This document shows, one piece after another, positions 25,499-34,929 of a DNA stretch of 64,000 bases. The position numbers and the translations under genes are program-made. Location: assembly GCF_018219455.1 (NCBI RefSeq), contig NZ_CP056122.1, positions 3,348,001 to 3,412,000 on the forward strand, written 5' to 3'. How positions within the stretch are numbered: the first letter of the stretch is position 1; every line of letters starts with the position of its first letter. This DNA is from Moritella sp. 5 (GTDB lineage Bacteria > Pseudomonadota > Gammaproteobacteria > Enterobacterales > Moritellaceae). A model generated the notes under the pieces. The model was given only the letters and a program-made list of their open reading frames with translations. It searched no databases and had not been told where the DNA came from.

Positions 25499-27670
25499 CT
25501 ATTTTGCAATTGTAACGGCGTAGTCCCCTGTTACTAATTCTTCCACAAAGCTCGACGGATTACTTTTATTACAAAGTAAATATACCTGCTGACGAGCCCG
25601 TGTTAATGCCACATAAAATAACCGGCGCTCTTCTGCATCAGGAAAACCAGACACATCAGGCTGTAATATCATCGCAAAGGGGTGGCGGGATTTATGACAA
25701 GGAAAGCCATGCTCGCCTGCTTCCATCGCTAACACTACTACATTATCGGCTTCTTGCCCTTTCGAACTATGCACCGTCATGGCTTTGATGGCTAACTGAG
25801 GGTATTGCGTGGATAACACTGTCAGCGTCTTATTATCCGGTAATTGAAAATTAAATCGAGCGAGCAATAACACTGATTTTTGCTTGCCTTCGCCTTTAAC
25901 ACTCGCCGCTATTTGCTTTAATTTTTTTTCTAACAGTAACCTTGCTGCATCATCATTTTTTTTATTTTCGCTACGCTTATTGTCACTAACCTGATAGTAA
26001 TTAACCTGTATACAGGCTTTTTTTGCTTTGCTATATGTTGTTATTTTCTTATTCATTTGCTCTGTGTTTACCATCACAAAGCCGCTCGCAACAGCACTAA
26101 TCTGGTCATTAAAGCGGAACGTAGTATCGAGTGGTAATGTACTCGTCATACCAAAATAATCACTGAAGCGTGTTGTAACCGCGATATCACTGCCTGCAAA
26201 TTGATAAATAGCCTGCCAATCATCACCAACACAGAATAATTTACTATCATCATGTTGCGTCTGTAACAGCCTGACTAGGCTCGCTCGTGCTTGAGATATA
26301 TCTTGAAATTCATCGACAAGAATATGCAGCCAAGGTGAACTAAACTGCCCATTACTCACATAATCACTTGCCTTGGTGATCATCTCATCAAAATCAATCT
26401 CATTATTTTCCGCTAAATTCGTCTGATAGTGTTCAAGTAATATAACGACGACTTCATGTGTTAATGCCGCAAAATCACTATCAGGTAACGCACTTAACCT
26501 TTTTTCAGCGCGCTCTGTGCGGGTATTTTTATACTGCATCGTTAATTCGACAAGTTGGGTTAGCAGTTTTTTATACCCACCTTTTCCTGCTAATAATCGC
26601 GTAACTTCTTGTTCATGTTTTTCACTCGGTAACTTGCCTAACCAAGCCACATAGGCATAACAATATTCACTAAACAATGCATTAAAGCCAGCATCCATCA
26701 GCAACGTCGCGATGGCCTGCTTAAAAAATTGTTGTTTCGCATTATCACTGCTCGCTAGCTTACTGATTTTCGGCTTATTCGTTTCAACTTGCTTGATAAT
26801 ATCTAACGCTAAGGCATGAAATGTTTTTACTGTGATCCTCGCGTTTGGAAGTCGCTCTTTTAAACGTATTTTCATTTCTTGTGCTGCGTCTTTTGCAAAC
26901 GCCAATATTAAGATCGTATCAGCCGTAGCTTGCTGTGACTCTAATAAATACGCACAGCGCCCTAACATGACACTGGTTTTACCACACCCAGCGCCCGCTA
27001 ATACCAAGTTAGCATCATTAGCGACAATACAGGCATCGCGTTGCTTCTCGGTAAGAGGGTGTGTTTCAAGCCTATCAAATAGGGTTTTATAGTTTTGTTT
27101 TTGCTTGTTCATTACAGCTTGATTATATTTATCTAAATTTTCGACCTGACTTTGCTGCCAAAAACGTAAATGTGCTAAGGGTAATTTAAGAGCCGCTGGG
27201 ATCTTATTAATTTGCGGTAATATTTCAAACCAATCAGCCCAAGGTAATAACCATGTCTGTAAAGCCAACCATTTTGAATGGGAAATATAGCCCTGCTCAA
27301 TCACTTGTGTGAGCTGTTGATACAGTTCGAGGATCTCGGCTTCTTTCCCCTCTAATGCACGAAAATACAACTCATCAATTAACCCTGTAACCTCAGCCTT
27401 ATCAATACCATTTAAACGAACACGCTGACTTTCCCAATTAAGTACTAAGGTATCAAAAAATGAACCACGGAAATGCTTTAGTTTAGGTTCAAACGTAGTC
27501 CAAGGATAGTGATAGGTTTGTTGCCGTTTAGTGGTAAACACAGCACCCTCGGGACAAAACGATAATGTACGGCAATTTGCACCAAATAACTGAGCAAAAG
27601 TAGAAAAAGAATAATCAGGCAATGCAGATGAACTCGATAAAAAATAATAGAGAAAACATAGCACAATCAT
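25499..27670 (-). CDS. helD: DNA helicase IV (HelD), UvrD/Rep family
   Basis: 723 residues, SF1 helicase. Walker A is LAGAGCGKTSVM (about residue 225), motif II ILVDEFQDIS, motif III VGDDWQAIYQFAGSD, motif V MTVHSSKGQEADNVVVLAM and motif VI YVALTRARQQVYLL. The order and the N-terminal non-helicase domain follow E. coli HelD. The annotated ATG adds a hydrophobic leader (MIVLCFLYYFL) absent from E. coli HelD; a TTG at 27622 could be the true start, but no ribosome site decides it. Acts 3'-to-5' in recombination and repair. Confidence 0.88.
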   Translation of the reverse strand: MIVLCFLYYFLSSSSALPDYSFSTFAQLFGANCRTLSFCPEGAVFTTKRQQTYHYPWTTFEPKLKHFRGSFFDTLVLNWESQRVRLNGIDKAEVTGLIDELYFRALEGKEAEILELYQQLTQVIEQGYISHSKWLALQTWLLPWADWFEILPQINKIPAALKLPLAHLRFWQQSQVENLDKYNQAVMNKQKQNYKTLFDRLETHPLTEKQRDACIVANDANLVLAGAGCGKTSVMLGRCAYLLESQQATADTILILAFAKDAAQEMKIRLKERLPNARITVKTFHALALDIIKQVETNKPKISKLASSDNAKQQFFKQAIATLLMDAGFNALFSEYCYAYVAWLGKLPSEKHEQEVTRLLAGKGGYKKLLTQLVELTMQYKNTRTERAEKRLSALPDSDFAALTHEVVVILLEHYQTNLAENNEIDFDEMITKASDYVSNGQFSSPWLHILVDEFQDISQARASLVRLLQTQHDDSKLFCVGDDWQAIYQFAGSDIAVTTRFSDYFGMTSTLPLDTTFRFNDQISAVASGFVMVNTEQMNKKITTYSKAKKACIQVNYYQVSDNKRSENKKNDDAARLLLEKKLKQIAASVKGEGKQKSVLLLARFNFQLPDNKTLTVLSTQYPQLAIKAMTVHSSKGQEADNVVVLAMEAGEHGFPCHKSRHPFAMILQPDVSGFPDAEERRLFYVALTRARQQVYLLCNKSNPSSFVEELVTGDYAVTIAK

Positions 27671-27720
27671 TGGTATTATTTAATACGTAGACTTAACTTT
27701 ATCGGAAATTTTCAACTTTC

Positions 27721-29112
27721 TTAACCAGCCTTGCTAAGATCGGCCGCCGCCAATTTTTCAGATAGGATCTTAGCTAGCGCCACGTTCATCGACAATAAAA
27801 TATATAAAGGCCAAGTAAAGCTCTGAGTCAAAAAGGTACCAGCCACACAAAACGCAACTAACCCAGCAAAAATACCATCATTACAGGTTACAATCGTATT
27901 ACGTTCACTCACAACTAACACACGACTACTCACTTCTGTCCGCCATAATTGTCTAAATATCACAATAATAAGTGCAATGAACAGCGCTAGACCTACAAAT
28001 CCAGTTTCACCTAAAACCTGAAACCACGTACTGTGTACCGCGTGGTTTTTTCCATCCCAGAAAGGACTAAACAAGTAATAATTAAGGTAAAAATTATTTA
28101 CCCCAACCCCTGTCAGTGGGTTTTCTACCGCCATCTCCCATGATGCGATCCACGCATAAATCCGCCCCATGGTTGATTCATCAATTCCTTTTTCTACCGC
28201 ACCTCCAGACGTACGACCTGAAATACCCGCCATCACCAGTAAGATAGGTAGTAATAGTGCACCACCCGCTAATACATATATTTTATTCTTAATTCGCTTA
28301 ACAGCAAAATACCCAGTCACCGCCATGATCCCCATCAGCCCACCACGACTTTGCGTAGCAATAATCGCCCAAAATAAAATAACGTAAGCCATTGCTAGTA
28401 ATACCCGATGCAATTTACCAATATTAGATTGCAACAGATTTGATAAAGTAAAAGACATGGGGAACAGAAGTACTAACGCTAAGTCATTAGGATCACCAAT
28501 TAATGAGCCAAATTCCCGTGAAATTGTCACTCGTGTACCTTCAACTAGACCAATACCTTGTAGCTTATTATTAATCGCTTTGAGCCCTACAACAGCCCCT
28601 GCCCCCACGTATAAATAAGTCGCAATACGAAAATGGTAAATAGTACGAACCAACCAGCAGATCGCAATTGTCATTACCCAAACTTTAATGATTACATCAG
28701 AAAAAAGCGTAAATGCAGCCTGACGGTTATACGCAAATGCGATACCAAATGCAGCCCACCCCAGAAACAAGCATACAAATGTCAGCTCTGTTGACCAATA
28801 AACCTTAATTCGATTAGTCAAATAGATATGCCAACCTAAAACAAAAAATGACATGAGAGAAAACGCCAGCGGAATACGCAACGGGATCAGTACCGGAAAG
28901 GCTTCGTGTATACGAAAATAAGAAAAAATAACAAAGGTAATTACAATATAAAATGGGATCTTCAGTAAGCTAATCAAAAACATTGGCGTAACAAGAAATA
29001 CCACAGGCACTAACCAGTTTTTAGTCTGATACCACAATAGGCCAGTAACAAGGGTTAGCATGAAGCTTAAAAATATTTGTAAACGCGGATTAACCGTATG
29101 CAGATCTATCAT
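27721..29112 (-). CDS. O-antigen ligase/polymerase-type membrane protein (Wzy_C)
   Basis: 463 residues with about 11 helices. The conserved periplasmic core is ESTMGRIYAWIASWEMAVENPLTGVGVNNFY, followed by HAVHSTWFQVLGETGFVGL, the G.G...H.....E.G pattern of the WaaL/Wzy_C family. SREFGSLIGDPNDLALVLLFP resembles proteins annotated as O-glycosylation ligases. It probably joins a lipid-linked glycan to lipid A-core or a protein. Its ribosome site (AGGG, seven bases from the ATG) lies in one arm of a hairpin at 29118-29158. Confidence 0.75.
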   Translation of the reverse strand: MIDLHTVNPRLQIFLSFMLTLVTGLLWYQTKNWLVPVVFLVTPMFLISLLKIPFYIVITFVIFSYFRIHEAFPVLIPLRIPLAFSLMSFFVLGWHIYLTNRIKVYWSTELTFVCLFLGWAAFGIAFAYNRQAAFTLFSDVIIKVWVMTIAICWLVRTIYHFRIATYLYVGAGAVVGLKAINNKLQGIGLVEGTRVTISREFGSLIGDPNDLALVLLFPMSFTLSNLLQSNIGKLHRVLLAMAYVILFWAIIATQSRGGLMGIMAVTGYFAVKRIKNKIYVLAGGALLLPILLVMAGISGRTSGGAVEKGIDESTMGRIYAWIASWEMAVENPLTGVGVNNFYLNYYLFSPFWDGKNHAVHSTWFQVLGETGFVGLALFIALIIVIFRQLWRTEVSSRVLVVSERNTIVTCNDGIFAGLVAFCVAGTFLTQSFTWPLYILLSMNVALAKILSEKLAAADLSKAG

Positions 29113-29117
29113 TAAAC

Positions 29118-29158
29118 ATCCCTGCTTATTGACCTCATTGTCTAAGTAAAGCAGGGAT
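29118..29158. promoter_or_regulatory. Inverted repeat in the divergent ligase/transferase intergenic region
   Basis: ATCCCTGCTT at 29118-29127 pairs with AAGCAGGGAT at 29149-29158 across 21 bases. In the sense of the ligase gene the 3' arm includes its AGGG ribosome site, so the leader could occlude translation. It may instead be an operator serving both divergent genes. Pairing is seen; function is inferred. Confidence 0.4.
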
Positions 29159-29166
29159 ATAAAAAA

Positions 29167-30942
29167 GTGAAGTTAACAAAGTATAAAAATATGGTTTTTT
29201 GGAGCCGATTAGATCAGAACAATTGGTTTACATACGAGAATACGACTGAATCAGAGCTTCACTTCAACTGTTATAGTCTAATATTCGATATAGTTATTGT
29301 TAACTTGGTTATATATTTAATGTCAAATAAAATACCGCTTGGTTTATCTAAAAGTCGAATATACTTAACTACTTCTATTTTTTTAATTTTAACATATTAT
29401 ATTTACATCATTGTAGATACTGCATCTTTAGGTAAAACTTTAAATTATTCTAATATAAAGTATATAATTGGGGTTCTACTTAAAGCTAGCATTAGCACTC
29501 TCTTCATTTTGATTTTATCTTCAACTTTCAAATTTAAATACCTAAACTTATTATTATTTATCATTGTCAGTATCATTTCATCAGCTATTCTATTTGTTAA
29601 AATTCAATATGGTAGCTTTGAACTTGGTAGTTATATCAGTATAATGGAAACAAATACGAAAGAAACTATAGAGCTATTTCATTCTATTGATATCCCATTC
29701 ATTGTGTTTTTTCAATTAATTATAACTCCGTTTATTTTATTTAGACTGAATCAATACCTAGGCGGTTTTAAAGTAAATTTAGTTCTTATTCTGGCCCTAA
29801 TTTTATTAATTGGTTTATCCTCATCACAAGCCAAGAATAATTCAATATTTTCAGTGTCTCTAACGGGAGAGGTTGTACTGGTCCCTATGAGTAGAGCCTA
29901 TTACATTTTATTTAATATGCCTTTATTAAAGCCAATTGCCCTATCACAATCCTATTCAAAGTTGAAAAAAATTGAAAACACTCCGATCAAAGCAGAATGG
30001 GAAGATATCATAGTTTCAAATTCATCCAATAAGAAAAATTATGTCGTTATTATTGGTGAATCAGTGCAAAAATCATCTCTATTCTCATATGGATACCATC
30101 GAAATACGACTAAACCTCTAAAAGAAACAAATGGTATGACGTTAATTTCAGATCCAATTGCGCCAGCCCCCCAAACTGGCATGGCCTTAAGTAGAATTTT
30201 AGCCATCAATGATAAGCTAAATATTAATAACAACTTGAACATTATCGACTTAGCAAATCTTTCTGGTTTTAATACATTCTGGTTTTCTAATCAAGGTCAG
30301 ATTGGGATATACGATAGCCCCATCACTAATATTGCGAAAAGGACAGATTTAACCATATTTCATAATAAGAGTTATGAACAAGCAAATTCTGATTTCGTTT
30401 TAATCGAAGATTTAGAAGCGCATTTAGATGGTAATTCAAATAATGTATACTTTCTTCATATGATTGGTTCTCATTTCGATTTTTGTGAAAGAACAAAAAA
30501 CGCAATCAAATTAGAAGATGCTTATAGAGAGCAATTGAAAGATGAGCAAAACTGTTATGATGATACTATCCTAAACACCAGCATTTTTATAAATAAAGTA
30601 GTTTCTCTGCTCGAATCTACCTCTTTAGATTATGAAATCATATATTTTTCAGATCACGGACTCGTGGATATAGAAAGAAAACCCTATAAATCTCATGGTG
30701 TGGGGAGTTTATTTCAAAGAAAAGCACTTGAAGTACCACTTATATTTATCTCAAGTAGCAAGACCAGCAGTGACATGCAAAATACAACATATTTCATGAG
30801 AGATTTCCCACACACTTTCGCAGAATGGTTAGGCGTTACAGCAACACAAATTGATTATACTAAATCAGTTTTCCACCCAAGAATAAAGCAAGAAAAATAT
30901 GCCTTGAATGACTCTTCAGAAATAATATACTTTACCAAATAG
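29167..30942 (+). CDS. Phosphoethanolamine transferase-like sulfatase-fold protein
   Basis: 591 residues: about five or six N-terminal helices (to residue ~230), then a periplasmic alkaline-phosphatase-fold domain. The metal/nucleophile motif is VIIGESVQKSS (about residue 298), with Ser where EptA has Thr. YFSDHGL (about 500) and KSHGVG carry further metal ligands. FLHMIGSHFDF fits the EptA HMxGSH motif. It probably transfers phosphoethanolamine to lipid A or another glycan. The start is GTG at 29167; an ATG follows eight codons later. The gene is clearly more AT-rich than its neighbours, suggesting transfer. Genes for a diacylglycerol kinase and an acyltransferase lie just downstream on the other strand. 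Confidence 0.78.
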   Translation: MKLTKYKNMVFWSRLDQNNWFTYENTTESELHFNCYSLIFDIVIVNLVIYLMSNKIPLGLSKSRIYLTTSIFLILTYYIYIIVDTASLGKTLNYSNIKYIIGVLLKASISTLFILILSSTFKFKYLNLLLFIIVSIISSAILFVKIQYGSFELGSYISIMETNTKETIELFHSIDIPFIVFFQLIITPFILFRLNQYLGGFKVNLVLILALILLIGLSSSQAKNNSIFSVSLTGEVVLVPMSRAYYILFNMPLLKPIALSQSYSKLKKIENTPIKAEWEDIIVSNSSNKKNYVVIIGESVQKSSLFSYGYHRNTTKPLKETNGMTLISDPIAPAPQTGMALSRILAINDKLNINNNLNIIDLANLSGFNTFWFSNQGQIGIYDSPITNIAKRTDLTIFHNKSYEQANSDFVLIEDLEAHLDGNSNNVYFLHMIGSHFDFCERTKNAIKLEDAYREQLKDEQNCYDDTILNTSIFINKVVSLLESTSLDYEIIYFSDHGLVDIERKPYKSHGVGSLFQRKALEVPLIFISSSKTSSDMQNTTYFMRDFPHTFAEWLGVTATQIDYTKSVFHPRIKQEKYALNDSSEIIYFTK

Positions 30943-30954
30943 AGATATCTAAAC

Positions 30955-30996
30955 ATAGCGTGTCTAGGCAACGAAATTATATCGTTCGCACGCTAT
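30955..30996. terminator. Hairpin between the phosphoethanolamine transferase and the acyltransferase
   Basis: ATAGCGTG (30955-30962) pairs with CACGCTAT (30989-30996); inside, AACGA and TCGTT can extend the fold. It lies between convergent genes. No clear T-run. Confidence 0.35.
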
Positions 30997-31016
30997 CTCA
31001 TCATATCGTTGTCGAT

Positions 31017-32111
31017 TTATTGTTTTAATAAACGGTGTAATTTATTATTGACCTTCAACAAAAACACCGAATAAAGCGACGCGATTGTCAAAAACAATAA
31101 ACACAATACTATGGTTATTAATTCGTTGTTGATCCCACGGGCCATGCTTTCCCAGGGCGTTCTTAAGAATCCATTAACCAAAAATAGCGGCATCGAGATC
31201 GTGCCAAAAAACATGCATATTTTGAATACTAAACTGCCCTCTTTAATGTTTTTCAATATGAAGCTAAAAATAAAGAGCAAGATAATACAAAAAAAGAAAT
31301 GACTCACTAAGAAGGCATACTCATTAAAATTGCCAGCGGCAAATGCTAAAATTGACACGCCAAACAACCAATTTGGTAAGTTAACTGGCTTATCCTGCGC
31401 TAAATAAATCCCTAAACACAATACTGGCATGTGGCCAATAACGGTAATAAAAACACTGACATTGCTATATAGATAACCGTTAGTCAGCAACGAAATAGCG
31501 ATACAGACTAAGCTTATAGCGATTAAAAATATATTTCCAAATCGTTTGAACATCGCCAATATAAATGGAAATACTAAATAAAATTGAAAAATAAACGATA
31601 AAAACCACCAAGGGCCAACTAACGATAAACCTTGATATGGATAAAAGTTATATAGCAGAGATAATTTAAAAATAAGTGGTTTTGAAAGAGGGATTAACCA
31701 TTCGGTAAACCCCATACCCTTATAAACAACATTAAAGGTGAACATAAAAATAAAATATGAAACGATTGCGAGTAAAAACATCGGATAAATTTTCACAAGG
31801 CGACTGATAATAAATTTTATATATAGCAGCTTATTTTCATTTTTCGCGTACTTTTTCATTAAGCCATAAGCACTTAAAAAGATAAATATCTGCACCCCAA
31901 AATGGCCAAAGTAACTAAATAGTGCGCGAATAATACCAGCGGGCTCAGTTAATAAAATATCAAATAAATTGAACACTTTGCCCGACGTAAATTCCATTTC
32001 ATTTTCGCTAGGGGTAGGAAAACGATGCATGAAATTATGAATAGCAATCATTAAGATACCCAAACCTTTTAAGATATTCGAATCTACCTTAGTCATGCCA
32101 TTCCAAATCAT
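31017..32111 (-). CDS. Acyltransferase family 3 membrane protein
   Basis: 364 residues with about ten helices. ILKGLGILMIAIHNFMHRF at the N-terminus carries the conserved His of the family-3 acyltransferases, and FGHFGVQIFIFLSAYGLMKKY is the usual G..GV..FF.LSG-type segment. Such enzymes O-acetylate or otherwise acylate surface sugars (OafA, NodX type). It is 45 bp downstream of dgkA on the same strand. Substrate unknown; LPS or exopolysaccharide is likely from the neighbours. Confidence 0.8.
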   Translation of the reverse strand: MIWNGMTKVDSNILKGLGILMIAIHNFMHRFPTPSENEMEFTSGKVFNLFDILLTEPAGIIRALFSYFGHFGVQIFIFLSAYGLMKKYAKNENKLLYIKFIISRLVKIYPMFLLAIVSYFIFMFTFNVVYKGMGFTEWLIPLSKPLIFKLSLLYNFYPYQGLSLVGPWWFLSFIFQFYLVFPFILAMFKRFGNIFLIAISLVCIAISLLTNGYLYSNVSVFITVIGHMPVLCLGIYLAQDKPVNLPNWLFGVSILAFAAGNFNEYAFLVSHFFFCIILLFIFSFILKNIKEGSLVFKICMFFGTISMPLFLVNGFLRTPWESMARGINNELITIVLCLLFLTIASLYSVFLLKVNNKLHRLLKQ

Positions 32112-32156
32112 ATATTTATTCCTTTTATAATATAACGAGTCGAATTATATTTTTAA

Positions 32157-32549
32157 CTATAAAACCACAATCATAAACCATACAAAGGCAGCAAGGCAGA
32201 GGCTCACAAATACTGCTGCAGAGCCTATATCTTTAGCGCGACCACTTAACTCGTGGTATTCGCAGCCAATGCGATCAACAGTGCTTTCAACCGCAGAATT
32301 CAATAACTCAACAATCAACACTAATACTAGGGTTCCAACCAATAAAATTTTCTCGACATTAGTCACATCTAACATAAAAGCGATAGGCGTAAATATCAGT
32401 AATAATAGTAATTCCTGTCTTACCCCAGACTCATATTTGAACGCTGCACGGAGCCCCTTCATCGAATAACCAGTCGCTTTAAATATTCGCTTAAAACCGG
32501 TATAACCAGGTTTTCCGCTTTGGTGATTTATAGGGGGGGATTGCTTCAT
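32157..32549 (-). CDS. dgkA: Diacylglycerol kinase
   Basis: 130 residues, three helices. ELLNSAVESTVDRIG and ELSGRAKDIGSAAVF are the catalytic signature of prokaryotic DgkA, including the essential Glu and Asn of the E..NSA motif. AGGA lies in front of the ATG. It phosphorylates diacylglycerol to phosphatidate in the inner membrane. Phosphoethanolamine transferases release diacylglycerol, and the EptA-like gene is nearby, so recycling is the likely link (inference from known eptA-dgkA pairing). Confidence 0.92.
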   Translation of the reverse strand: MKQSPPINHQSGKPGYTGFKRIFKATGYSMKGLRAAFKYESGVRQELLLLLIFTPIAFMLDVTNVEKILLVGTLVLVLIVELLNSAVESTVDRIGCEYHELSGRAKDIGSAAVFVSLCLAAFVWFMIVVL

Positions 32550-32902
32550 GAATATCCTGAATAAAATAAGTTAAATAATTGGGATAGGATACAGCAGCTA
32601 TAGAAAATTGGCCATTAGCTTAGGACACTCTGGTATTGATCCATATCGCTTAGTCTGATTAATCATTGCACTATATTAAAATGATAGATCATTTATGTTG
32701 TTAGAACATATTAAATATACTTTTAGCTAAATAGAAACTTCGTAATACTTGTTACCAATAGAAATATCGTGGTGGCTATCAATTAAAAGGATGTTACAAA
32801 CAGGGGCTAAGTTGGGGGGAGAGCCTGCTCTAGACAGGCTTAATATTAAATTAATTTGTATCAGCGGCATCAAATACCAGTTTATATACTAGCCAGTAAT
32901 GC
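32550..32902. other. Intergenic region between dgkA and the replication-like module
   Basis: About 350 bp, AT-rich. A short stem, AGCCTG (32822-32827) with CAGGCT (32835-32840), lies near the end of the P-like gene and may terminate it. I see no integrase remnant, attachment repeat or other gene. Confidence 0.3.
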
Positions 32903-33424
32903 CTATTTACTCTCAATCGCCAGTGGTATTTCTTCTAACATCATGGTGCCTTTCGTGACACCATCTGCCAGTTTTAAATATTCACGGGTAAAAATAGGGC
33001 GGAATTTATCGGCGTCCATCGCCATATAATTGTTTAATTGGCGGTATAGGGTATAGACAAAATTATCACCCGTCGCGGCACGTTCCGCAGGGCTCTTACG
33101 CTTAAATTTAAATAAGCGTTCATAGGCTTTATCGTGATCGGAGTGGCCCATTAATACGATAGACTCACGCATAATCATATCCGCAACCACAGGTAAACTA
33201 GGCGGAAAGTCATAAGGTAAACCATTGCTGCGGCGCAGTGTTGGGATCTGCTCTGCGACCTTGATAACCGCTTCAGGCGCATATTTAGAAAATGTCAGCT
33301 TCCAGATATTAAATTGTGCCGAATCGTAATCATAATTAAATGACGGAAAACTACTTGCAAGCATGGTGTACATAGTTGCAATAGCTTCGGTTTGTGGCTG
33401 AGTTAAATTAATTGTTTGTTCCAT
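32903..33424 (-). CDS. Phage lambda P-like replication protein (putative helicase loader)
   Basis: About 173 residues; the ATG at 33424 is preferred over an upstream in-frame start at 33439. The pattern MYTMLASSFPSF...FNIWKLTFSKYAPEAVIKVAEQI...YDFPPSLPVVADMIMRE follows the middle of lambda P (L.ATFP....W..AF......V......FLPSPGQFVAW). The later FVYTLYRQLNNY also fits. Lambda P binds DnaB and brings it to the origin. It lies 63 bp downstream of an O-like gene, the phage order. The match is by remembered pattern and is not strong enough to be certain. Confidence 0.5.
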   Translation of the reverse strand: MEQTINLTQPQTEAIATMYTMLASSFPSFNYDYDSAQFNIWKLTFSKYAPEAVIKVAEQIPTLRRSNGLPYDFPPSLPVVADMIMRESIVLMGHSDHDKAYERLFKFKRKSPAERAATGDNFVYTLYRQLNNYMAMDADKFRPIFTREYLKLADGVTKGTMMLEEIPLAIESK

Positions 33425-33487
33425 ACACCCTACTATCAAAATTTAGTGTTTTAAGATCCATATAGGCACTATCACTATATTAATACA

Positions 33488-34912
33488 TTAATCATCGTCA
33501 CTATCAATAAAGCCCGGATCGATGAATTGTGGTGGCAATGTTTTTAATGGCGCTGGCGTTACCGTGCGTTCATTCATCTGTGGTCGTGATTGTCCGCCGT
33601 TTTGCGCGGTCATGCCAACCGTCAACTTACTAATGCCCATATCAGCTAAGGCTTTGTTTAAGTTACTGTCTTTACGACTTGCTTTCGATACATCTTGTTT
33701 GCCATTCAGGGCTAATGATATCAGGCTATGCACACTCGTATCATCTTTGAATAATAATCCAAACGCAAAGTTAACAGATTGATAATAAGGGTCTACTTGT
33801 GCACCATCAATCGCTAATTTAAGATCGGCTTCGGTAAAGACTTCCAAACGTAATATGAGTCTGTCACGTTGCTCTGCGGTCATGCGTAAATTAATGCCGA
33901 CAGCCGTTTGCGTGCGTTCAAGCCAATAACTAAAGATCCGTAACGCGGGAGAATCAGCTTGGCTCACTTCCATACTATCAGCTAAACTAATCAGGCTCTC
34001 AATGTTACCGGAGTTAGTAAAAATATCATTAAAGTTACGGCCTTTGTTTACTAAATCACGGCGGTGTTCGACGCCATCAACAGCACGCTTAAGTTCGGTA
34101 ATAGAATGCAACATTAGCAAACTATGCAGTTTCTCAAAATGCGCTTGTTTTGGTGCAATATATTGCGACATCTGTAAGCGTTTAGAACTAAACCAATAGT
34201 CATAAACTTGCTTAATGTCCGCCATCTTTTGTGGGTCTTGCCTAATCTGATGATAGCTCGGCATAAACCCACTTTGATTCTGGATATGACGAACACCTTG
34301 ACGGCTTAGCGTTGGCTGAAAAGGCTGACGCGCTGCAGAGGACGGATTACTCACAGACTGAATACTGGATGGTGCATTCACTCGATTCACTGCTGACACA
34401 TCTTTAATATGTTGTAATTCAGAGCTATCAAGCTCATACCAATCAAAGGCAGAGTTACGGCTATTAAGTTGAATACAGAGCACCTTGATATGCTCGATAG
34501 TAAAACCTTGACGCATAAATTCATCACAGCGCACACGGAATTTACCGTTATTAAAGTTCAAGCGTTTCTGAGAGTACTCAGCCACCAAATCAAATACTTG
34601 CTGGAAATATTGTAGACTTAGATCAGGCGCAGATACAGGCACTTCAACTTGTTCTTTAAAGTCTTCATACATAATGGCGTTGTTGATGTACAAACCAGTA
34701 TCATCTTGCTGAAGATAGTTTTTATTAATCAGTTCAGTAATGCTATGCTGTTTATCTGATTGCAATGAGAAACGCGAAAAATCCGCAATGCGATCTTTAT
34801 TCTTTTTGCATAACATCCATACTAATAAGCGAAATGCAGCATCAGAAAGTGATGATGATTGCGCGATATGATCGGGCACGATAAAGTATGTGCTCTCCAT
34901 TTTTCTATTCAT
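33488..34912 (-). CDS. Phage-type replication initiator-like protein with two DnaD-type repeats
   Basis: 474 residues. The N-terminus (IVPDHIAQSSSLSDAAFRLLVWML) looks like the winged-helix start of phage replication proteins. Two repeats follow at about 235-310 and 328-400: YDYWFSSKRLQ..IAPKQAHFEKLHSLLMLHSITELKRAVDG, and FSYWLERTQTA..MTAEQRDRLILRLEVFTEADLKLAIDG. Each ends in an F..S...LISLA-type stretch. This is the layout of the C-terminal domain of phage DnaD/O-type initiators. The C-terminus is Pro-rich and acidic. Its start is 17 bp from the divergent gene at 34930. Function inferred. Confidence 0.55.
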   Translation of the reverse strand: MNRKMESTYFIVPDHIAQSSSLSDAAFRLLVWMLCKKNKDRIADFSRFSLQSDKQHSITELINKNYLQQDDTGLYINNAIMYEDFKEQVEVPVSAPDLSLQYFQQVFDLVAEYSQKRLNFNNGKFRVRCDEFMRQGFTIEHIKVLCIQLNSRNSAFDWYELDSSELQHIKDVSAVNRVNAPSSIQSVSNPSSAARQPFQPTLSRQGVRHIQNQSGFMPSYHQIRQDPQKMADIKQVYDYWFSSKRLQMSQYIAPKQAHFEKLHSLLMLHSITELKRAVDGVEHRRDLVNKGRNFNDIFTNSGNIESLISLADSMEVSQADSPALRIFSYWLERTQTAVGINLRMTAEQRDRLILRLEVFTEADLKLAIDGAQVDPYYQSVNFAFGLLFKDDTSVHSLISLALNGKQDVSKASRKDSNLNKALADMGISKLTVGMTAQNGGQSRPQMNERTVTPAPLKTLPPQFIDPGFIDSDDD

Positions 34913-34929
34913 AACTGTTTAACACCACA

